Assembly (NCBI GenBank): GCA_033297205.1
Contig: MU859065.1
Location: forward strand, 62,001-126,000
Direction: 5' to 3'
Source: Pseudoneurospora amorphoporcata
Lineage: Eukaryota > Ascomycota > Sordariomycetes > Sordariales > Sordariaceae
Length of the DNA: 64,000 nt
The notes under the pieces were generated by a model. The model was not told the origin of the DNA and made no database searches. It saw nothing but the letters and a program-made list of their open reading frames with translations. Within the stretch, counting starts at the first letter, position 1; every line of letters starts with the position of its first letter. A program made the position numbers and the translations under genes. Below are positions 22,692 through 34,979 of the stretch, piece after piece.

Positions 22692-24488
22692 TCAGTAGCG
22701 ATACGTCGGAGGATCCTGAGGGTACTCAGGATAGGCCGGGATATAGTCGTAATCGGTGCCATCAACGTCGCGGCCAGCATAATGCATTGATCTTGGGCGT
22801 GACCTCGCCCGCGAGGCCACGCGAGCCCTGGTCTGAGATCGCTCAGCCCGGGGACGACGTTCTTCATAGTGTTGCTGACGTCCATCCTCGATGTACCGAG
22901 GCTGGCGCTCGTCGTAGTCTTCTTCGTAGTCATAGTACGCCTTCTCACTCCCGTTTCGACCCGAGGTGATGGCGTTCCTTGAGATGTTGATCTTGGCTCC
23001 ACCAGCGCATTTCAGCTTGGCACCGTTTACTTCGAGTACGGCACCCTTGCCCTTCATCACCCGAATGGTAACATCTTCAGGTGGCATGGTTGACCGCGTG
23101 GTTCGTGTTGATGCCGAGTGCCTGTAGTCGCTCTCATCACGACTCTCTTCCGAGCTCTTTGTGGAGCGACTGCTACCACCGTTCCTTTGGGCTCTGCGGA
23201 GACTTTCGGCCGTGAGTGGCACCGGATCACCGCCAATGGTCTCAGTCTGATACTTGGCGGCTTGGCGGATTTTCTCTTCGTACCCACTCCCAAGGGCAGC
23301 GTTTGATTGCAGTGCTGCACCATAATACGAGTGTCGCCGGTTATGGCGACTGGCTACTTCCATCCTGGAATCCGGGTCTTCATATGTTCCTGCGCTGACA
23401 CTGGGCCGCCGCTGGTGCCTTGGTCTTGACTTAGATCGCGCTCGGCTCGCGGGAGGAGCAGGGGCCTGATACTCGTAAGGAGTTGGCGAAAGGGCGAACA
23501 ACGCATCCCCCGGCTGGTCTTCGTCGGCGTATCGTGAAGCTCGTCTGCCCGGTGTTGCCGGTACTGGCGGTGGCCTGTGTGGGTTGGCGGATGGGTGAGC
23601 AGTAGAAGACCTGACTGGAGGGGGCATTCTTCGGGCGTCTTCGTCCCTCGACGGCTTTCTGTGGGAAAGAGAGGGCCGTGGCATTGGTCTCTCGGGCTCT
23701 TCGTCGAAATCACCCTCCCCATAATCAAGAGCGCGAGAGGTCCGATAAGCCATAGCGGTTCGGGGGCGGCTGGGGCTAGTTCCAAGGCTAAGAGCAGCGA
23801 GTTGGGCATCTAGGCGTGGGTCGACGGGCTGTGCAGAGAAGTAGTCTGTGGGCTGCCGGCTCAGCGAGCCAGGCGTCGGGGTCGAGAATGGCTGCATGGA
23901 TCCCGGTCCAGCCCATGTTGGCGGACCAGTTGGATAGGATGGAGGCATGAATTGCGGAGGAGGAGGTGGGGCCCCGGGCGCAGTATAGCGAGCAGAAGGC
24001 GGAGGTGGTCGTGTCGGGCCCGTGCCGTAATAACTGCCGGGCCGAGGAGCGGATGCCTGAGGACGAGGTGGTCGAGAGGAGGATGTTGTCATAGTAGGGC
24101 TAACACCGTAATACGAAGCCTCGTTATCTCTTCCGGTCCTCTGGGACTCTCCCCGTCTGGGAAGATCACCAGTGGTGTTGGCATGTCGTGGAACGGGGCG
24201 TGAGGACGACATGCTGGATTTCTTGGTGCCGTGTGTCGATTTCTCGCGCTCTCTTCGTGGTGTCTTGAATGATTCGCTTCTGCGGGGTTGTCGCGTCGAG
24301 TCGGAGTCAGGCTGACCGTTTGTCACAATGGGTGACGAGTCTGACTTTTTATGCTCTTTCCGTGGTCGGCCGGAGCTCGAGTTGTCTTTGGAGCCAACAG
24401 AGGCAGCGTAGCGGGAGGTTCCTTGGATGATATTTCCGTCGTCGTCGGCGTCTTCCACAGACGCAATTCTTGAACGGGTCGAACTCAT
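22692..24488 (-). CDS. Disordered Ser/Arg/Pro-rich protein with a small conserved C-terminal domain
   Basis: A single exon of 598 residues, taking the ATG at 24488 (MSSTRSRI). The frame is open further upstream but with no earlier ATG in it. The first 460 residues are low-complexity, rich in Ser, Arg and Pro, with PPP runs and many RRxS sites typical of disordered, phosphorylated scaffolds. Around residues 470-510 lies a compact hydrophobic Gly/Val/Lys block (from VTIRVMKGKG to AKINIS) that stands out as the only folded-looking part. It is followed by an acidic tyrosine-rich stretch and an Arg/Tyr-rich C-terminus ending in YPQDPPTYRY. I do not recognise a family with known function. Confidence 0.82.
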   Translation of the reverse strand: MSSTRSRIASVEDADDDGNIIQGTSRYAASVGSKDNSSSGRPRKEHKKSDSSPIVTNGQPDSDSTRQPRRSESFKTPRREREKSTHGTKKSSMSSSRPVPRHANTTGDLPRRGESQRTGRDNEASYYGVSPTMTTSSSRPPRPQASAPRPGSYYGTGPTRPPPPSARYTAPGAPPPPPQFMPPSYPTGPPTWAGPGSMQPFSTPTPGSLSRQPTDYFSAQPVDPRLDAQLAALSLGTSPSRPRTAMAYRTSRALDYGEGDFDEEPERPMPRPSLSHRKPSRDEDARRMPPPVRSSTAHPSANPHRPPPVPATPGRRASRYADEDQPGDALFALSPTPYEYQAPAPPASRARSKSRPRHQRRPSVSAGTYEDPDSRMEVASRHNRRHSYYGAALQSNAALGSGYEEKIRQAAKYQTETIGGDPVPLTAESLRRAQRNGGSSRSTKSSEESRDESDYRHSASTRTTRSTMPPEDVTIRVMKGKGAVLEVNGAKLKCAGGAKINISRNAITSGRNGSEKAYYDYEEDYDERQPRYIEDGRQQHYEERRPRAERSQTRARVASRARSRPRSMHYAGRDVDGTDYDYIPAYPEYPQDPPTYRY

Positions 24489-27400
24489 TGGGAACGAGCA
24501 ACAGCTCGCGAGTCGGTATTTAGGCCACTCGGAGAGGTGGACCAAAGCAACTAAGCCTCAAGGCGGAGGCGGGCCGCAGTGAGGATATCCAGTCGCTAAT
24601 GTAGGGACAGCGAGGTTAGCTTATGCTCGCACAGTGGATGCCGACGCCAACGACAACAACAGATGACACAGCGAGTTGGGATGAAACGCACGAACCTAAG
24701 AGCGGGGGTGATCCTGGAGCGATAACCAATTGGTGCAGGACAGGAACAGCAAGGGTGAAGTGGAGACTGAAGCCTCGGGAATCTGGGATAGAGTCAGGGC
24801 CGTCTCGTCTGATGTTCCAGCAAGCGCTTGTTGTAGTTAAGTGTTTGCTTAAAAGCCGACTGTGGTGTTCCGTCGCGGCGGATTATGCCCGGTAGAAACT
24901 CAAAGGGGAGTGTCGCAGATAGACTGCTAAGAAACGGGAAATATCAAAAAAATGTAATAGAGGAACGTGGCTGAGTGGGCAGCGACGAGTTTTATTGACT
25001 GCGGGGGTGTAGCCTCTGTGCCTCTGACACTTGGTCCGACTGAGGACAGGGCCTGCCGGGACTGGAGGGGTGCGTTGCCTGCTGTGTAGCTGGGTGCTTG
25101 AATATTTCCTAGCACAATCCGCTCCTCTCAGGCTGCCAGCCAGGTCTGTCTGAGCTGGGGCGGGAATCCCAGAACCGGCAAAAGCAGAATTGGGGGACGG
25201 GAATGGGGAGACACCTCAGCGAGACACCTCAGAAGGAAAAGAAGGGAGGGGGTTGGAGGGGGGTGAGCGAGTGTGTGTGTGTGTGGTTGACACAGAAACA
25301 CCGCCCGCCTAAAAACACTCACACTTGTATCGATAATGTCGCAACGGCGTTACCAACGGTGCTCCGGAAAAAAACAGCTTGCCGGGACGGTAGGTGACCG
25401 GACAGCAGGCTGACGCTACCAGCGATTTCGTTTATCTCGATCTTTCCGGACCCGTCTCCGCGGGACTGCTTTTCCCTTCCCTTTGGTTTCCCTCTTACGG
25501 CTTTTTTATTATACACGGCGAGCGAAGAGTTGAACCTCCTGTCCGCTTCGATGAGTCGATGCCGAAAGATACAACGGCGTTGTTGGGGTATCGTACCGTA
25601 CAGTACGCTACTGTATGACAGGGTGTGCCGCGTGGATTGTGTGCTGGAGCCCGGTGGATTCCGTCCTGGCTGTTGTTGATCGCGTTGTGGGGGAGACTGG
25701 GGGAGATGCTCCAGAGTGGGAGATGGCTCCAGATGGTGGATCGTCGTCTACCACAAACCCCTGCTCTACGGTGATCGATAATCCCACGACACTTCCGAGG
25801 ATCACCTCATCTGACAGGAGTGTCTGTGTTCAAGCGTCGAGGAGATGGGGCGACCAAAAAGGCAGACAGACAGATGGGCGGAAATTAGAAACTCAAAATG
25901 ATTTTCTCCAGTCTCGGGAAGACAGTGATGATCTTCACGCGGATGAGCACAATCGCTGCTATAAAACTTTTGGAGTAAGCCTGCAGGTCGGGCTGTCTTT
26001 TGCAAGTTTTGATGTTGGGAATGAACGGATGGACGGTTGATTGTTACATGAAGCTTCAACTCTCCGAAGGGTGTGGTGGGGTAGACGAGTTGAGGTTGCT
26101 CCTCGCCTGAAGGCGGGTACAGTTTGGGCAATGACTTGAATGACGCGAGTGGAGAGGGGGCTGGTGGGTGGTTGCTCTGCGCCGATGAGAACAAGAAATC
26201 AAGCGCAAAGAAGAAAAAAAGAAGAAAACGCGTAACGATGTCGATGATATCCCGGGATGATGGATAAGTAGGCTGTATGAAAGCACGGAGACATGATGTA
26301 CCACTCACCACAGTCCTGCTGTTGTCTTGCTTATCCCATCCGTTTCTGCTTCGCCGTGTTTAATGCCCGACCTCTTCACTTGGGTATCAACGGTAATTTG
26401 CAGGATCGCTTCAGTGCCCGCCGTACGAACACAGGTTGACACTCTCTTCATTTGGCCCCTCGAAGCCGAAAACAATACTATGATGTGATGGAAACGGGTT
26501 TGAATTTTTGTGAAAAACAACTACATGGATCGCATGGCATCTTCGAGAATATAAAGGCAGCAGATGAAATTGAGTCCGGGTATGGTCGGTGCATCGAATG
26601 ATAACCCGGCAGGGGCATCTTGGCTCTTGCCTAGCGAGTCCTAGACACCTTCAAGGCAGCCACCGCCACGCTTCCTAGGCAGAAGGGTCGACACGGCTAT
26701 TCGCGTCCATCTGGACTTCCATTCCACTTGTTCGCTCTTGCTGAAGTCGTGAGGTCTGGAATGCGAGCTTCTGCAAGTCAATAAGCCGTGGATGATCATT
26801 TTTCAGATTAGCAGTGTCAAGTTCGAGTCATCCAGCTTGGCGTAGGCACGTAACTAATCTCCGTGTGTCCCAACCTCCTCACGGTCATGATAGTAACCAT
26901 AAGCATCCATGTATTGAAACTTTAACATTCTCCGTTATCGGGTCAAGCGAGACATGGCGCTCTTGAGGATCCCTGATATAAAACCATCGATTGTCAGCAT
27001 TGTCTCAAGGCAAGCTCGGGAACTACACCTCGGAGGTCTTTCCAACGAGCAACCCTTCGTTATGCAGCACAATGCCATGTGCCAAGTCTTTCACCTTCAG
27101 ACATCTTCATTTGAGGGTAGCTGTTTCAAGCCGATAAGTCGAGTGTGTGCGCGCGAGTGACGCCAAGGGTCGGGTTTAGCAGCCCACACCAGATGCATAG
27201 AGTCTACCAACCCCTCAAACTTCAAGTCACCCGCCCAGAAAATACGGTTCCAATGCTTCAGTGTTGGGAGACTAAATACACATGCGGCGCAGAGAAGAGG
27301 GGATGATTGGTAGGGTGCACTATATGTGCCAGTTTCGCGCATTGTCGCAATTGCGCGTGAGAGTAGCTACGTCTCATGCTGTATCGCCATGGAAGCGGCT

Positions 27401-28490
27401 TGACACAGGAAAAAATCGAAGCCTCTGTGTTTTCTGCACTAAAGAACAAGTGACTCAAGATTTTTGTGCCACAAGAAAAGCCGTCGTGGGCGGCCGTCCA
27501 CATGTAACGAATTGGACAAGTTTCCAAGACGCTCCCCTCTATGCTCCACATACAAGGCATTGACGCAAGTGCAAGGGTGCAGCCGAACTTTTAGTGCAGA
27601 CTATGCGAATCTCTGCAAGAACAATGCGGCCGATGATGCACATAATCATTGACGTACCAGGACCAGGTGCTCCAGTGACATCACCCTGGATGAGTGGATG
27701 ATAGCAACGCCTTGATTCCCGCCAATCTGGTATCTTCAAACTCGGCGCAGATCCCTCGAGTTTCGAAGTCTTCTGGAAACTGCCTTTGAGCCCAGACCAT
27801 GGCTGAAACATCCAACGAGGAGGAGGAGGCTCAGACGGCAAGCCGTTGAACAAAGAAGGCACCTCATCACCAGTCGTCCAATCCCAGTCGAGTTGTAACG
27901 CGTTTCACACTTCCGGGAGCACCTGACGATCACGGTTTCGGGCCTTACCGACAGAAACCCAACGGGTGAGTATTGTGCATCTCTGTGTTGCTTTAAGGAA
28001 GAATGGACCAACAGCTCGGAGCCTCGGTCCAAGCACAAAAACCCTTCGTTGCCAACAGCGAAATGCTTGTCAAGCACGGGGTGCCGAATGGGCTTGTCGT
28101 GGTGTTGCGTTCGAACAGTCTTGAGGAGTCTCAAGGAGTCTCAAAAATCTCCTTGCTCTGACCAGCGCACCTTGCGTGTTCATTTTCGCCGATCTGCCAA
28201 GCCTGAACGAAGGCAAATCAGATATAGCATGGAAAGCCGCGATGCTATCGATTGTTAGCCGTGATGTCTGTAACAGAACGGGGGAATGTGTGTAGATAGG
28301 TAGCTGGCTCACCAAAGCATCGACGCCCAGCTACTGGCCAACCAGCCGTCTAATAGGATACAGACATGCAGGCGACCTTAGAGGAACCTAACACAACGGA
28401 ACAACCAACGTGAATGACGAAACCATTGGACAAGAAGCACGCAAGAAAAAGAAGACAGTAAAAGCAAAAAGGGAAATGCAACTGTTTGAA
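24489..28490. other. Intergenic region of about 4 kb
   Basis: No gene is supportable. The stretch adjoining 24489 is the likely promoter and leader of the disordered protein. There is a GT dinucleotide run at 25270-25285. A 169-codon minus-strand frame at 25802-26311 has no domain and low-complexity runs, so I left it out. The part just above 28490 is probably the 3' untranslated region of the nuclease-like gene. Confidence 0.5.
25270..25285. repeat. GT dinucleotide microsatellite
   Basis: Eight GT units in non-coding DNA. Confidence 0.75.
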
Positions 28491-29360
28491 TCACACCTCC
28501 ATGTCCAAAAAGACAGGTCGGTGATCAGACAGGAGGACACCGTCATCAAATTTGTTTGAGAGAATTCCAAACAACATCAGTTTGAGAGTTGGTGGTCTCT
28601 GAACAAAGAGAAAGTCGATCGTCTTTGGCTCCTCGTCTGGTTCGCCAAAAGACGTGTATGTGATCTTGCGGTTGCCGTACTTGAGCTCGTCTGGGAAGAC
28701 TGCAGATGTGTCTTGTAGTCCTGAGTCTGATGAGGTCAACGTCTTGTATGCCCGGTCTGTTGGGGTACTATTGAGGTCGCCGCCCAGAACTAACGGAGGA
28801 TCCGAGTGTCGATTCATTTGTCTCCATTCGGAGGCTAGCTTGAGAATGAGCTTAGAGCTTTCTTCCCTGGCAACCTGTCCTCGGTGGTCAAAGTGGGTGC
28901 TCATGACAATGACTGGTTTGCCTGTCGCCTTGTGCCGGAATGATCCGACGGTCACAATTCTTTCTAGGACGGCGTCCCAACCGACTGACGGCTTTTCTGG
29001 AGTCTCGGAAAGCCAGTATGTTTTCCAGTCTTCACACTCCCATTGGTCGACTCGGAAAAAGATGGGTGAAAACTCGCCAGCGAGCTTGCCGTCTTCTCGA
29101 CCCCGGCCAATATGACCCCACGACGGACCGAGATAGTCCTGGATGTCCACAAGCTGTGAGAAGAGGACTTCTTGGAGACAGAGGAAGGCTGAGTCACGAC
29201 CAGAGGTAAGGAAGTTGAGTTGAGCACAAAGCCTTGGCCGACGTGTAGTCCATGGTTGCTCTCCGGGAACAGGGTTCTTTGTAGCGTAGCGGATGTTGAA
29301 CGAAACAAATCGGATGTGGATTCGAGCAGAACTCGGGGCTGGCGATTCTGGGAGCGTCAT
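28491..29360 (-). CDS. Endonuclease/exonuclease/phosphatase-family metallohydrolase
   Basis: A single exon of 289 residues from the ATG at 29360. The motifs of the EEP (DNase I-like) superfamily are all visible in order: FNIR with Asn22, LQE with metal-binding Glu64, STHFDHRG with the catalytic His, GGDLNSTP with the Asp-x-Asn pair, TIDFLF with a late Asp, and the terminal SDHRPVF with the Asp-His pair. This is a complete metal-dependent phosphoesterase active site. There is no signal peptide or leucine-rich repeat region, so it is not a full-length Ccr4. It resembles the small cytosolic fungal members of the family, some close to nocturnin or Ccr4-type deadenylases. The substrate (nucleic acid, nucleotide or phosphoinositide) cannot be told from sequence. 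Confidence 0.92.
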   Translation of the reverse strand: MTLPESPAPSSARIHIRFVSFNIRYATKNPVPGEQPWTTRRPRLCAQLNFLTSGRDSAFLCLQEVLFSQLVDIQDYLGPSWGHIGRGREDGKLAGEFSPIFFRVDQWECEDWKTYWLSETPEKPSVGWDAVLERIVTVGSFRHKATGKPVIVMSTHFDHRGQVAREESSKLILKLASEWRQMNRHSDPPLVLGGDLNSTPTDRAYKTLTSSDSGLQDTSAVFPDELKYGNRKITYTSFGEPDEEPKTIDFLFVQRPPTLKLMLFGILSNKFDDGVLLSDHRPVFLDMEV

Positions 29361-31272
29361 GCTGCAGTTGAAAGCCCAAGCCAAATCCTTGCTGGAGATC
29401 GGAGCTACCTAGGTAACGACAGTGGATGCGTTTTAGGGCTCGACGGGAGATCGCAACGGGGATCAGGAGGTTTGAATATCGGAATCACTTGGAAGGATAA
29501 GATAAAGAAAGTCGGACCGAGTCTCACTGTCGAGTCTGACTGGGTTCAGGTTGTTTCCCAACACATGAATTTGAGTGAAAATTTTGTTGATGTGTCAGGC
29601 TCAAACAGGTTTTGGAAAGAGTAGGAGAAGTTGAAGGTTGAAGGGGCAGTCGCGTCATGCCCTGTCAGCCATGCCTGCCGCGGGCCTTCGGCATTTCTTA
29701 TTGGTGCTTATCGTCCTGCATACCCTCTACTGTAAAACGAGCCAGCGAGCACAGGCATCTTAAGCTTATGTAATCACACATCTTTCGCAACTCCCAAGTG
29801 CATTCACAACTCAGCACGTGCCCGGATCGTCAACCTCACCAATGGGTTTCATCTTCATGTCACGGCCCGGTTGGACTGCTAGCGGTGCCCGGGTTGCTGC
29901 AGCAATCAGCAGTGCAGATTCGGAAAATAGTTGCACCCTCTTTTTTTCTCATGCGAGATCGTGTTCCTGCTTCATGACGAAGCATGACCTATCGGCACAC
30001 CTGGCTCCTCGATTTCTCGTTTATCGCTCGATTTCCATCCGAGATCATTCCAGAGGCTGTGGCCTTGATTTCCTTCCGGCCATGATCAACACACCACAAC
30101 TGCACATTATGCAGGTCCCTCAGACCAGACTTGAAAATTCTTACCTCGAGGCATGAACAACAAGACAGATTTCGTGGGGTCTCGTCGTACGACCACCATC
30201 GCCAACGATCAGGGCATCGGCGCATCTGCTGGCGTGACCTTGTGGATTCCTTAGCTCCCAAGAGCTCAACCCTACCTCTACTACTCCGTAGCCGGGTAGC
30301 CGTGATTCGGCAGGCGTCTAGTGATTCGGTGATGCGGCTCCGTGCCATGTCTCTGTCCATGTCTGTGAATCAACACCGAGCAAATATTCCAAAAATCCGG
30401 CTTATTCACCAACCTTTACGGATTCACAGCCATCATGCTTGCGAATTGCGCAGTCATCTGGATGCGCGAGTGGGTGCTATGAGTGCTGCCTCCTTGATTT
30501 CCTCATATTTCGTCGACTGTGTCTGAGCTCAGCAACCCGGTCTTTTGCTGCGCGTGATGCCGAACAGTCGCGGGAGATCTTTCCATCACAATCCGTTTCC
30601 TGCTTCTCGATATCGAGCCATGGGCTTTTTCCTTCTATCCATCTCGTTCCAAGCTAACCAAGCGATCCCACAACCCCCTCCTCGACCCACCCCGTGATGC
30701 CAGGAATGGCACGCTTTACGGGAGCTTTTGGAGTCCTGTTGGGATAGGCGATCACAGATCGGGCCATGATTGGTTGCAGCGCTAAAGGAGGAGGGCGGCC
30801 GCCTTGTATTCGCCCCGCCAAATGAGACATATCGCTGGGTGGTGACACACCATGTTCACCTCACAAGGCAACGCCTCATCCTGGTTGACACTACACCGAT
30901 GACTGTGTCTGATATTGCGAGAGTGGCATGCGAGACATGCCAGCCATTTCCGGTGAGAGGGTGTAGTCCTCACCGGCTTGCTATATAGGGCCGGCATGCT
31001 CGTTCGTGTTCAGCTCGTCAGATTACACATAGTCTCTTGTCAGGTTCTACAGCAGCAGGAGAACATTCATTTCTGGTAGTGTTTGGCACTCGTTTTCTGA
31101 CAGATTTGCTATCTTGAGCCGGCCAAGCCGGCACCGGGTTTCCTCTTTTGTCACCGTGTATCTTCGGTGGCATATCACATTCGTGGTGTGGTCAGCAAAG
31201 GTCCATATATCACAGCAGCCTCGCCTCTACTCCTCCCGAAGGATCATCCTCTTTACCAAGGCCAACAACACC
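29361..31272. other. Intergenic region between divergent genes
   Basis: It separates the minus-strand nuclease gene from the plus-strand disordered-protein gene and should carry both promoters. No coding frame or RNA gene could be supported. An in-frame open extension upstream of 31273 reaches about 31114 but contains no ATG. Confidence 0.5.
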
Positions 31273-32106
31273 ATGCCTTCCTCTCAACCCTTTAGCCATG
31301 GAGCTCTTCGTGACTCCTGGCCACCTACTCAAATAAGAATGGACCATGGCGACTTTCACGATGTTGACCTATCCAACATCGACCAAGACCCTCTCACATA
31401 CTTCCTCACGCCCACGCCTGCCGCCGATGCAATTGACGACGACGACATAGATTTCGACATGGACTTTGACGCTGGCATCGAGGACACCAAACACCCAGCG
31501 CCCATCGTAAGAAGTGTCAGCCCATCCAGCCTCAACGGGCTCAGCCTCCCGCCCCCTCGGCCACCGACACCACCTAAGTCATCGTCGACTCCCGAACTCG
31601 ACTTTGATGAGTACCCGACGCCCGACGACAAGGAAGATTACATGCACCTTGTGGCCGCCGCCTTCAACCTGCCTGTTCTCCGCCTGAAGGACCTGACCAA
31701 GAAGCCCAAGATGCGGTCTCGTCCGAGCAACAGCAACAGTCGCCCAAGCAGCAGGCTGGACAACTACAGGGACAACACCTCGACCGCGGATTATGATCTG
31801 CCCCTGACACCTCCTTCTCCGTCTTACAGCCACTTTGCCAACCGCGGTCGGCCAGTGACCCGACCTAGTCCGCGAACGGGCATGACCAGACCATTCCGTC
31901 GGTCACCGCACTCTTGGCGTGAGCCCAGCCCGGACGTATGGGCTATCGAGGAGGAGACAGATGAGGAGCTCATGCACGACAGTGAGATGGGCAATGGCCA
32001 CCATGCGGAGCAGAAGTATGCTGGAGCCAGGAACATCGAGTCACCGTCGTCGAAGGCTTCGAAGGGAAAGAAGAGGGTCCGCTTTGCGCTGCCCTTTGAG
32101 CAGTGA
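31273..32106 (+). CDS. Disordered acidic protein with C-terminal RVxF-type PP1-docking motif
   Basis: A single exon of 277 residues from the ATG at 31273 (context ACCATGCC). The N-terminal third is acidic with an Asp-rich run (DDDDIDFDMDFD) around residues 55-70. The centre is Pro/Ser/Arg-rich, with one short predicted helix (about residues 118-140, MHLVAAAFNLPVLRLKDL) that could be a folded or interaction segment. The last residues are KKRVRFALPFEQ: RVRF at 268-271, preceded by lysines, matches the RVxF docking consensus for protein phosphatase 1. The protein is otherwise unrecognised. A PP1 regulatory or targeting role is inference from this motif only. Confidence 0.82.
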   Translation: MPSSQPFSHGALRDSWPPTQIRMDHGDFHDVDLSNIDQDPLTYFLTPTPAADAIDDDDIDFDMDFDAGIEDTKHPAPIVRSVSPSSLNGLSLPPPRPPTPPKSSSTPELDFDEYPTPDDKEDYMHLVAAAFNLPVLRLKDLTKKPKMRSRPSNSNSRPSSRLDNYRDNTSTADYDLPLTPPSPSYSHFANRGRPVTRPSPRTGMTRPFRRSPHSWREPSPDVWAIEEETDEELMHDSEMGNGHHAEQKYAGARNIESPSSKASKGKKRVRFALPFEQ

Positions 32107-34979
32107 TTCGATTCAGCTTATGTCAAGGGGATATCATCTCATCATCTCCACTTTTTTCTTCTCTTCGCTCACATGGCTGGTCTAGGGTGGGAGGATTGGA
32201 TATCGTCATTTGCATTCGGATGGAGGGCACATTTGCATCTTCTTGTGGTCCTCATTTTGGTTTGGGTTACGGCGTTGGTGGATTAGTTTATATCCTGTTC
32301 CCTCTATACCCTTCTGTACATTCTTGTTCTTTCTGTTGGAACTTTTGCATCTGGGAATCAATCATTGGGCGTCATCATGTACGGAGTACAACTGCATTAC
32401 TTAGGTATCACAACAGGGTGATGTGGAATAACAAGGAAGAGGATGGGAGATTGCCTTGAAATTTTTGACATATTGGCTGGTTATATGGGTGTAACTGGCA
32501 AGGTTTGCACACAGGAAGTGGGGTGGAGGACATACGTTATTAGATACATATCTGAGGTTCACACCTCCGGCTTTCTGTTTTAGTTAGTTCAATCAAATAC
32601 ACTTTACTGATAACTTCTTTTATCCACGTGCCCATGATCAATGCATCTCTGAGACCCTTTTTTCAAACTATCGAAAAGCCATCACCACCCTGGAGACGAG
32701 GAGTCGGGACTTACATGACGGCTCGCTCATGCGAAGCTAAATTGGGTTACATCCGCTCGTAACGCAGTTGGGTCTCGCAGTTGCAGTGAGTGAGATCCAC
32801 AGCCAAGTATACATGTATACATTGCACTGCCGTGCCGGATTGCAGTCCGGGTTGCATTAATTTCTTCGTGACTTGGGTCGTAGGACCTCGCTTTTGGTGT
32901 ACGCCCACCCTATACTCGGGCGCGGCTTACCTACCTAATATCTCCGTTGTCTTTATCTCACCTAACACACTCAGGTGGGATGGGCTGAGATTTTGAGAAG
33001 GGAAGAATGTTGTGCTGAGTTATTGAAATCGAACCTGTCGTGTCGTGGTGGTTGGAGTTGCTGATGATGTCAGGTGCCAGAACCACAACACCCACCCGCC
33101 CATGAGCCCAGCCCCGCTACCGTGCCGTGTAAACATCTGCTGACAAGGATGACCCACCATTGCGATTAAATCGTGCAACCCGATGTTGAAGGCCAGCTTT
33201 CGAAGGTATTCACTAACACTAAGAGCCCTCTTGGCTGTTGGAAATGCAGTTAGTGCAGTACCTCTACTGGGAGCTTGGGTCACTGCACCGGCACGGCAAG
33301 GGACACACAGAAAAAGAAGAAGGGACGAACGAATTGTCGGAACTCTCTGTTCACTTGCAGTGGACTGAGAAGCTGCCGTGCAGTGCAATGCGGTTCATCG
33401 AGTTTCCGTCCTTGCGTCCATTCCCGTCCATCAACGACTTGCGCTTCTTTTTCGTGTACCAGTATCCTCGTCCGGCGGCGACGCCAGGTTTCATGTGCCT
33501 CATGTCGCGTATCTTGAGGTTACTTCCATTGGCTTGTTCGCTTGCACAAGGGACTCAAGGGACGGTTGGTGAGATATTCCTCTCTGATTCCATGGCTGCC
33601 CTTGCGTTGAATGGTTGTTTCTTGGTTGAGCTTGGATAACGAGGGAGATCAGTCAAACTTCTTACTCTCTCACAGAGTGAAGTGGAAGCCGGAGTGGAAG
33701 CGACTGTAACAAGGAACCTCAAGACCAAAAAATGGCACCAGTCCCCACCTACCTTTACATAGTAGACAGCCCACACTTCCCGCTCTGGTACATATGATAT
33801 GAATTACCATTGCCCAGCCGCAGGAGAACGTCAGCTTGGTTAGGTTTCCAACTTCCAGACCGGCGGGAATGGATGGCAGCAGAAGCAAGAATTCGGAGGG
33901 AGAAACCGGCCGATAACTGATAACATGGTGGATTGACCAAAGGGTGTGAACTGTTTGTGTCTTTTCGGCTTCGGGTGTGACTGCTCTTTTTCACTTTTGG
34001 GATTTTTACTCATTGGCGGCATTGGCGGCCACAGCGAAACCTCAAAGCCCGATAACCTCATCGTCAGCCACGAGGGGTTACGGATTACGGATATCTGGAC
34101 GACCTCAGCAAAACAGAAGCTCAGCTCCCCAAGCCTCTTCACGCTCGCTCTCTTTTCTGCAATACCCGCACCAGCCAGCCTATGATTGTTCTGGACCTTG
34201 TCGCACCACAGCAACTGTTGCCCGTCGGCTACCTGCTCGCACAACCCGAACCGCGTGGTCGACAAGCTGACTCCCTCTCTATCTCAAGAGCATACCCCTT
34301 ACCCTCTGTACGTCTGTCCTGCGGTTACCTTTCTCTGGGATATACCGTGTTGCGCGTGTCTTGATTCCCAAAGAGACTGAGAGAGTCTACTATCATCTGC
34401 AGCCCAAGCTATTTCAGGAACCAAACCAGAGCTGATACTTGGCAAACAGGGGCTGAAGAGAGGTTAGAATTCACAAACACCACTCTCTCCACCGCCTTTC
34501 GTCGCGCGTTCCTGGATCCTGGTGGACTTCCACGTATTTTCCACGCAGACTGGGCGGAGTTGGAAGCGCCTAGATCGGTGCAGCAGAAGACGCAAAAACC
34601 AAGTCTAGGAGCTAGACCTACTGTGGTTTGTCACCGTTAGCCCGTGGGGCCCCTGTGGGCTCCCACGATCCTGGACGTCATCCCATTCACTCAAAGTGAT
34701 TTTCTTCATCTCTTCTCGCGGAAACGCGCATCCAGAGAACCTGACTGGCGCGCCTCGCCAACTTCTCCATGAATACCCGGTAGCGCCCCTCAAGGTTCAA
34801 GGTTGTGTTGGGCCCCCCCTGCGGACTACCAGCATGCCGGCTCCCTAAGGTGAGCGCCAATTCATCCCATCTCCAAACGTTCAACAAACAACATTGCGAG
34901 GTTGCCATCCATGGCCATCGCAACATTACCCCTTTGTCGCAACCAACCGTTGACACTTGGCCCATGATAGACAGAAGAA
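32107..34979. other. Intergenic region upstream of the DH-like gene
   Basis: No gene is supportable. The first part should be the 3' untranslated region of the RVxF-tailed protein. From about 34200 onward, pyrimidine-rich DNA likely forms the promoter and leader of the DH-like gene. Several open frames of 60-140 codons overlap on both strands without domain content. Confidence 0.5.

Noticed and set aside
25802..26311. 169-codon minus-strand frame
   Set aside because: Homopolymeric Phe run from simple sequence, no conserved motif and no coding bias.
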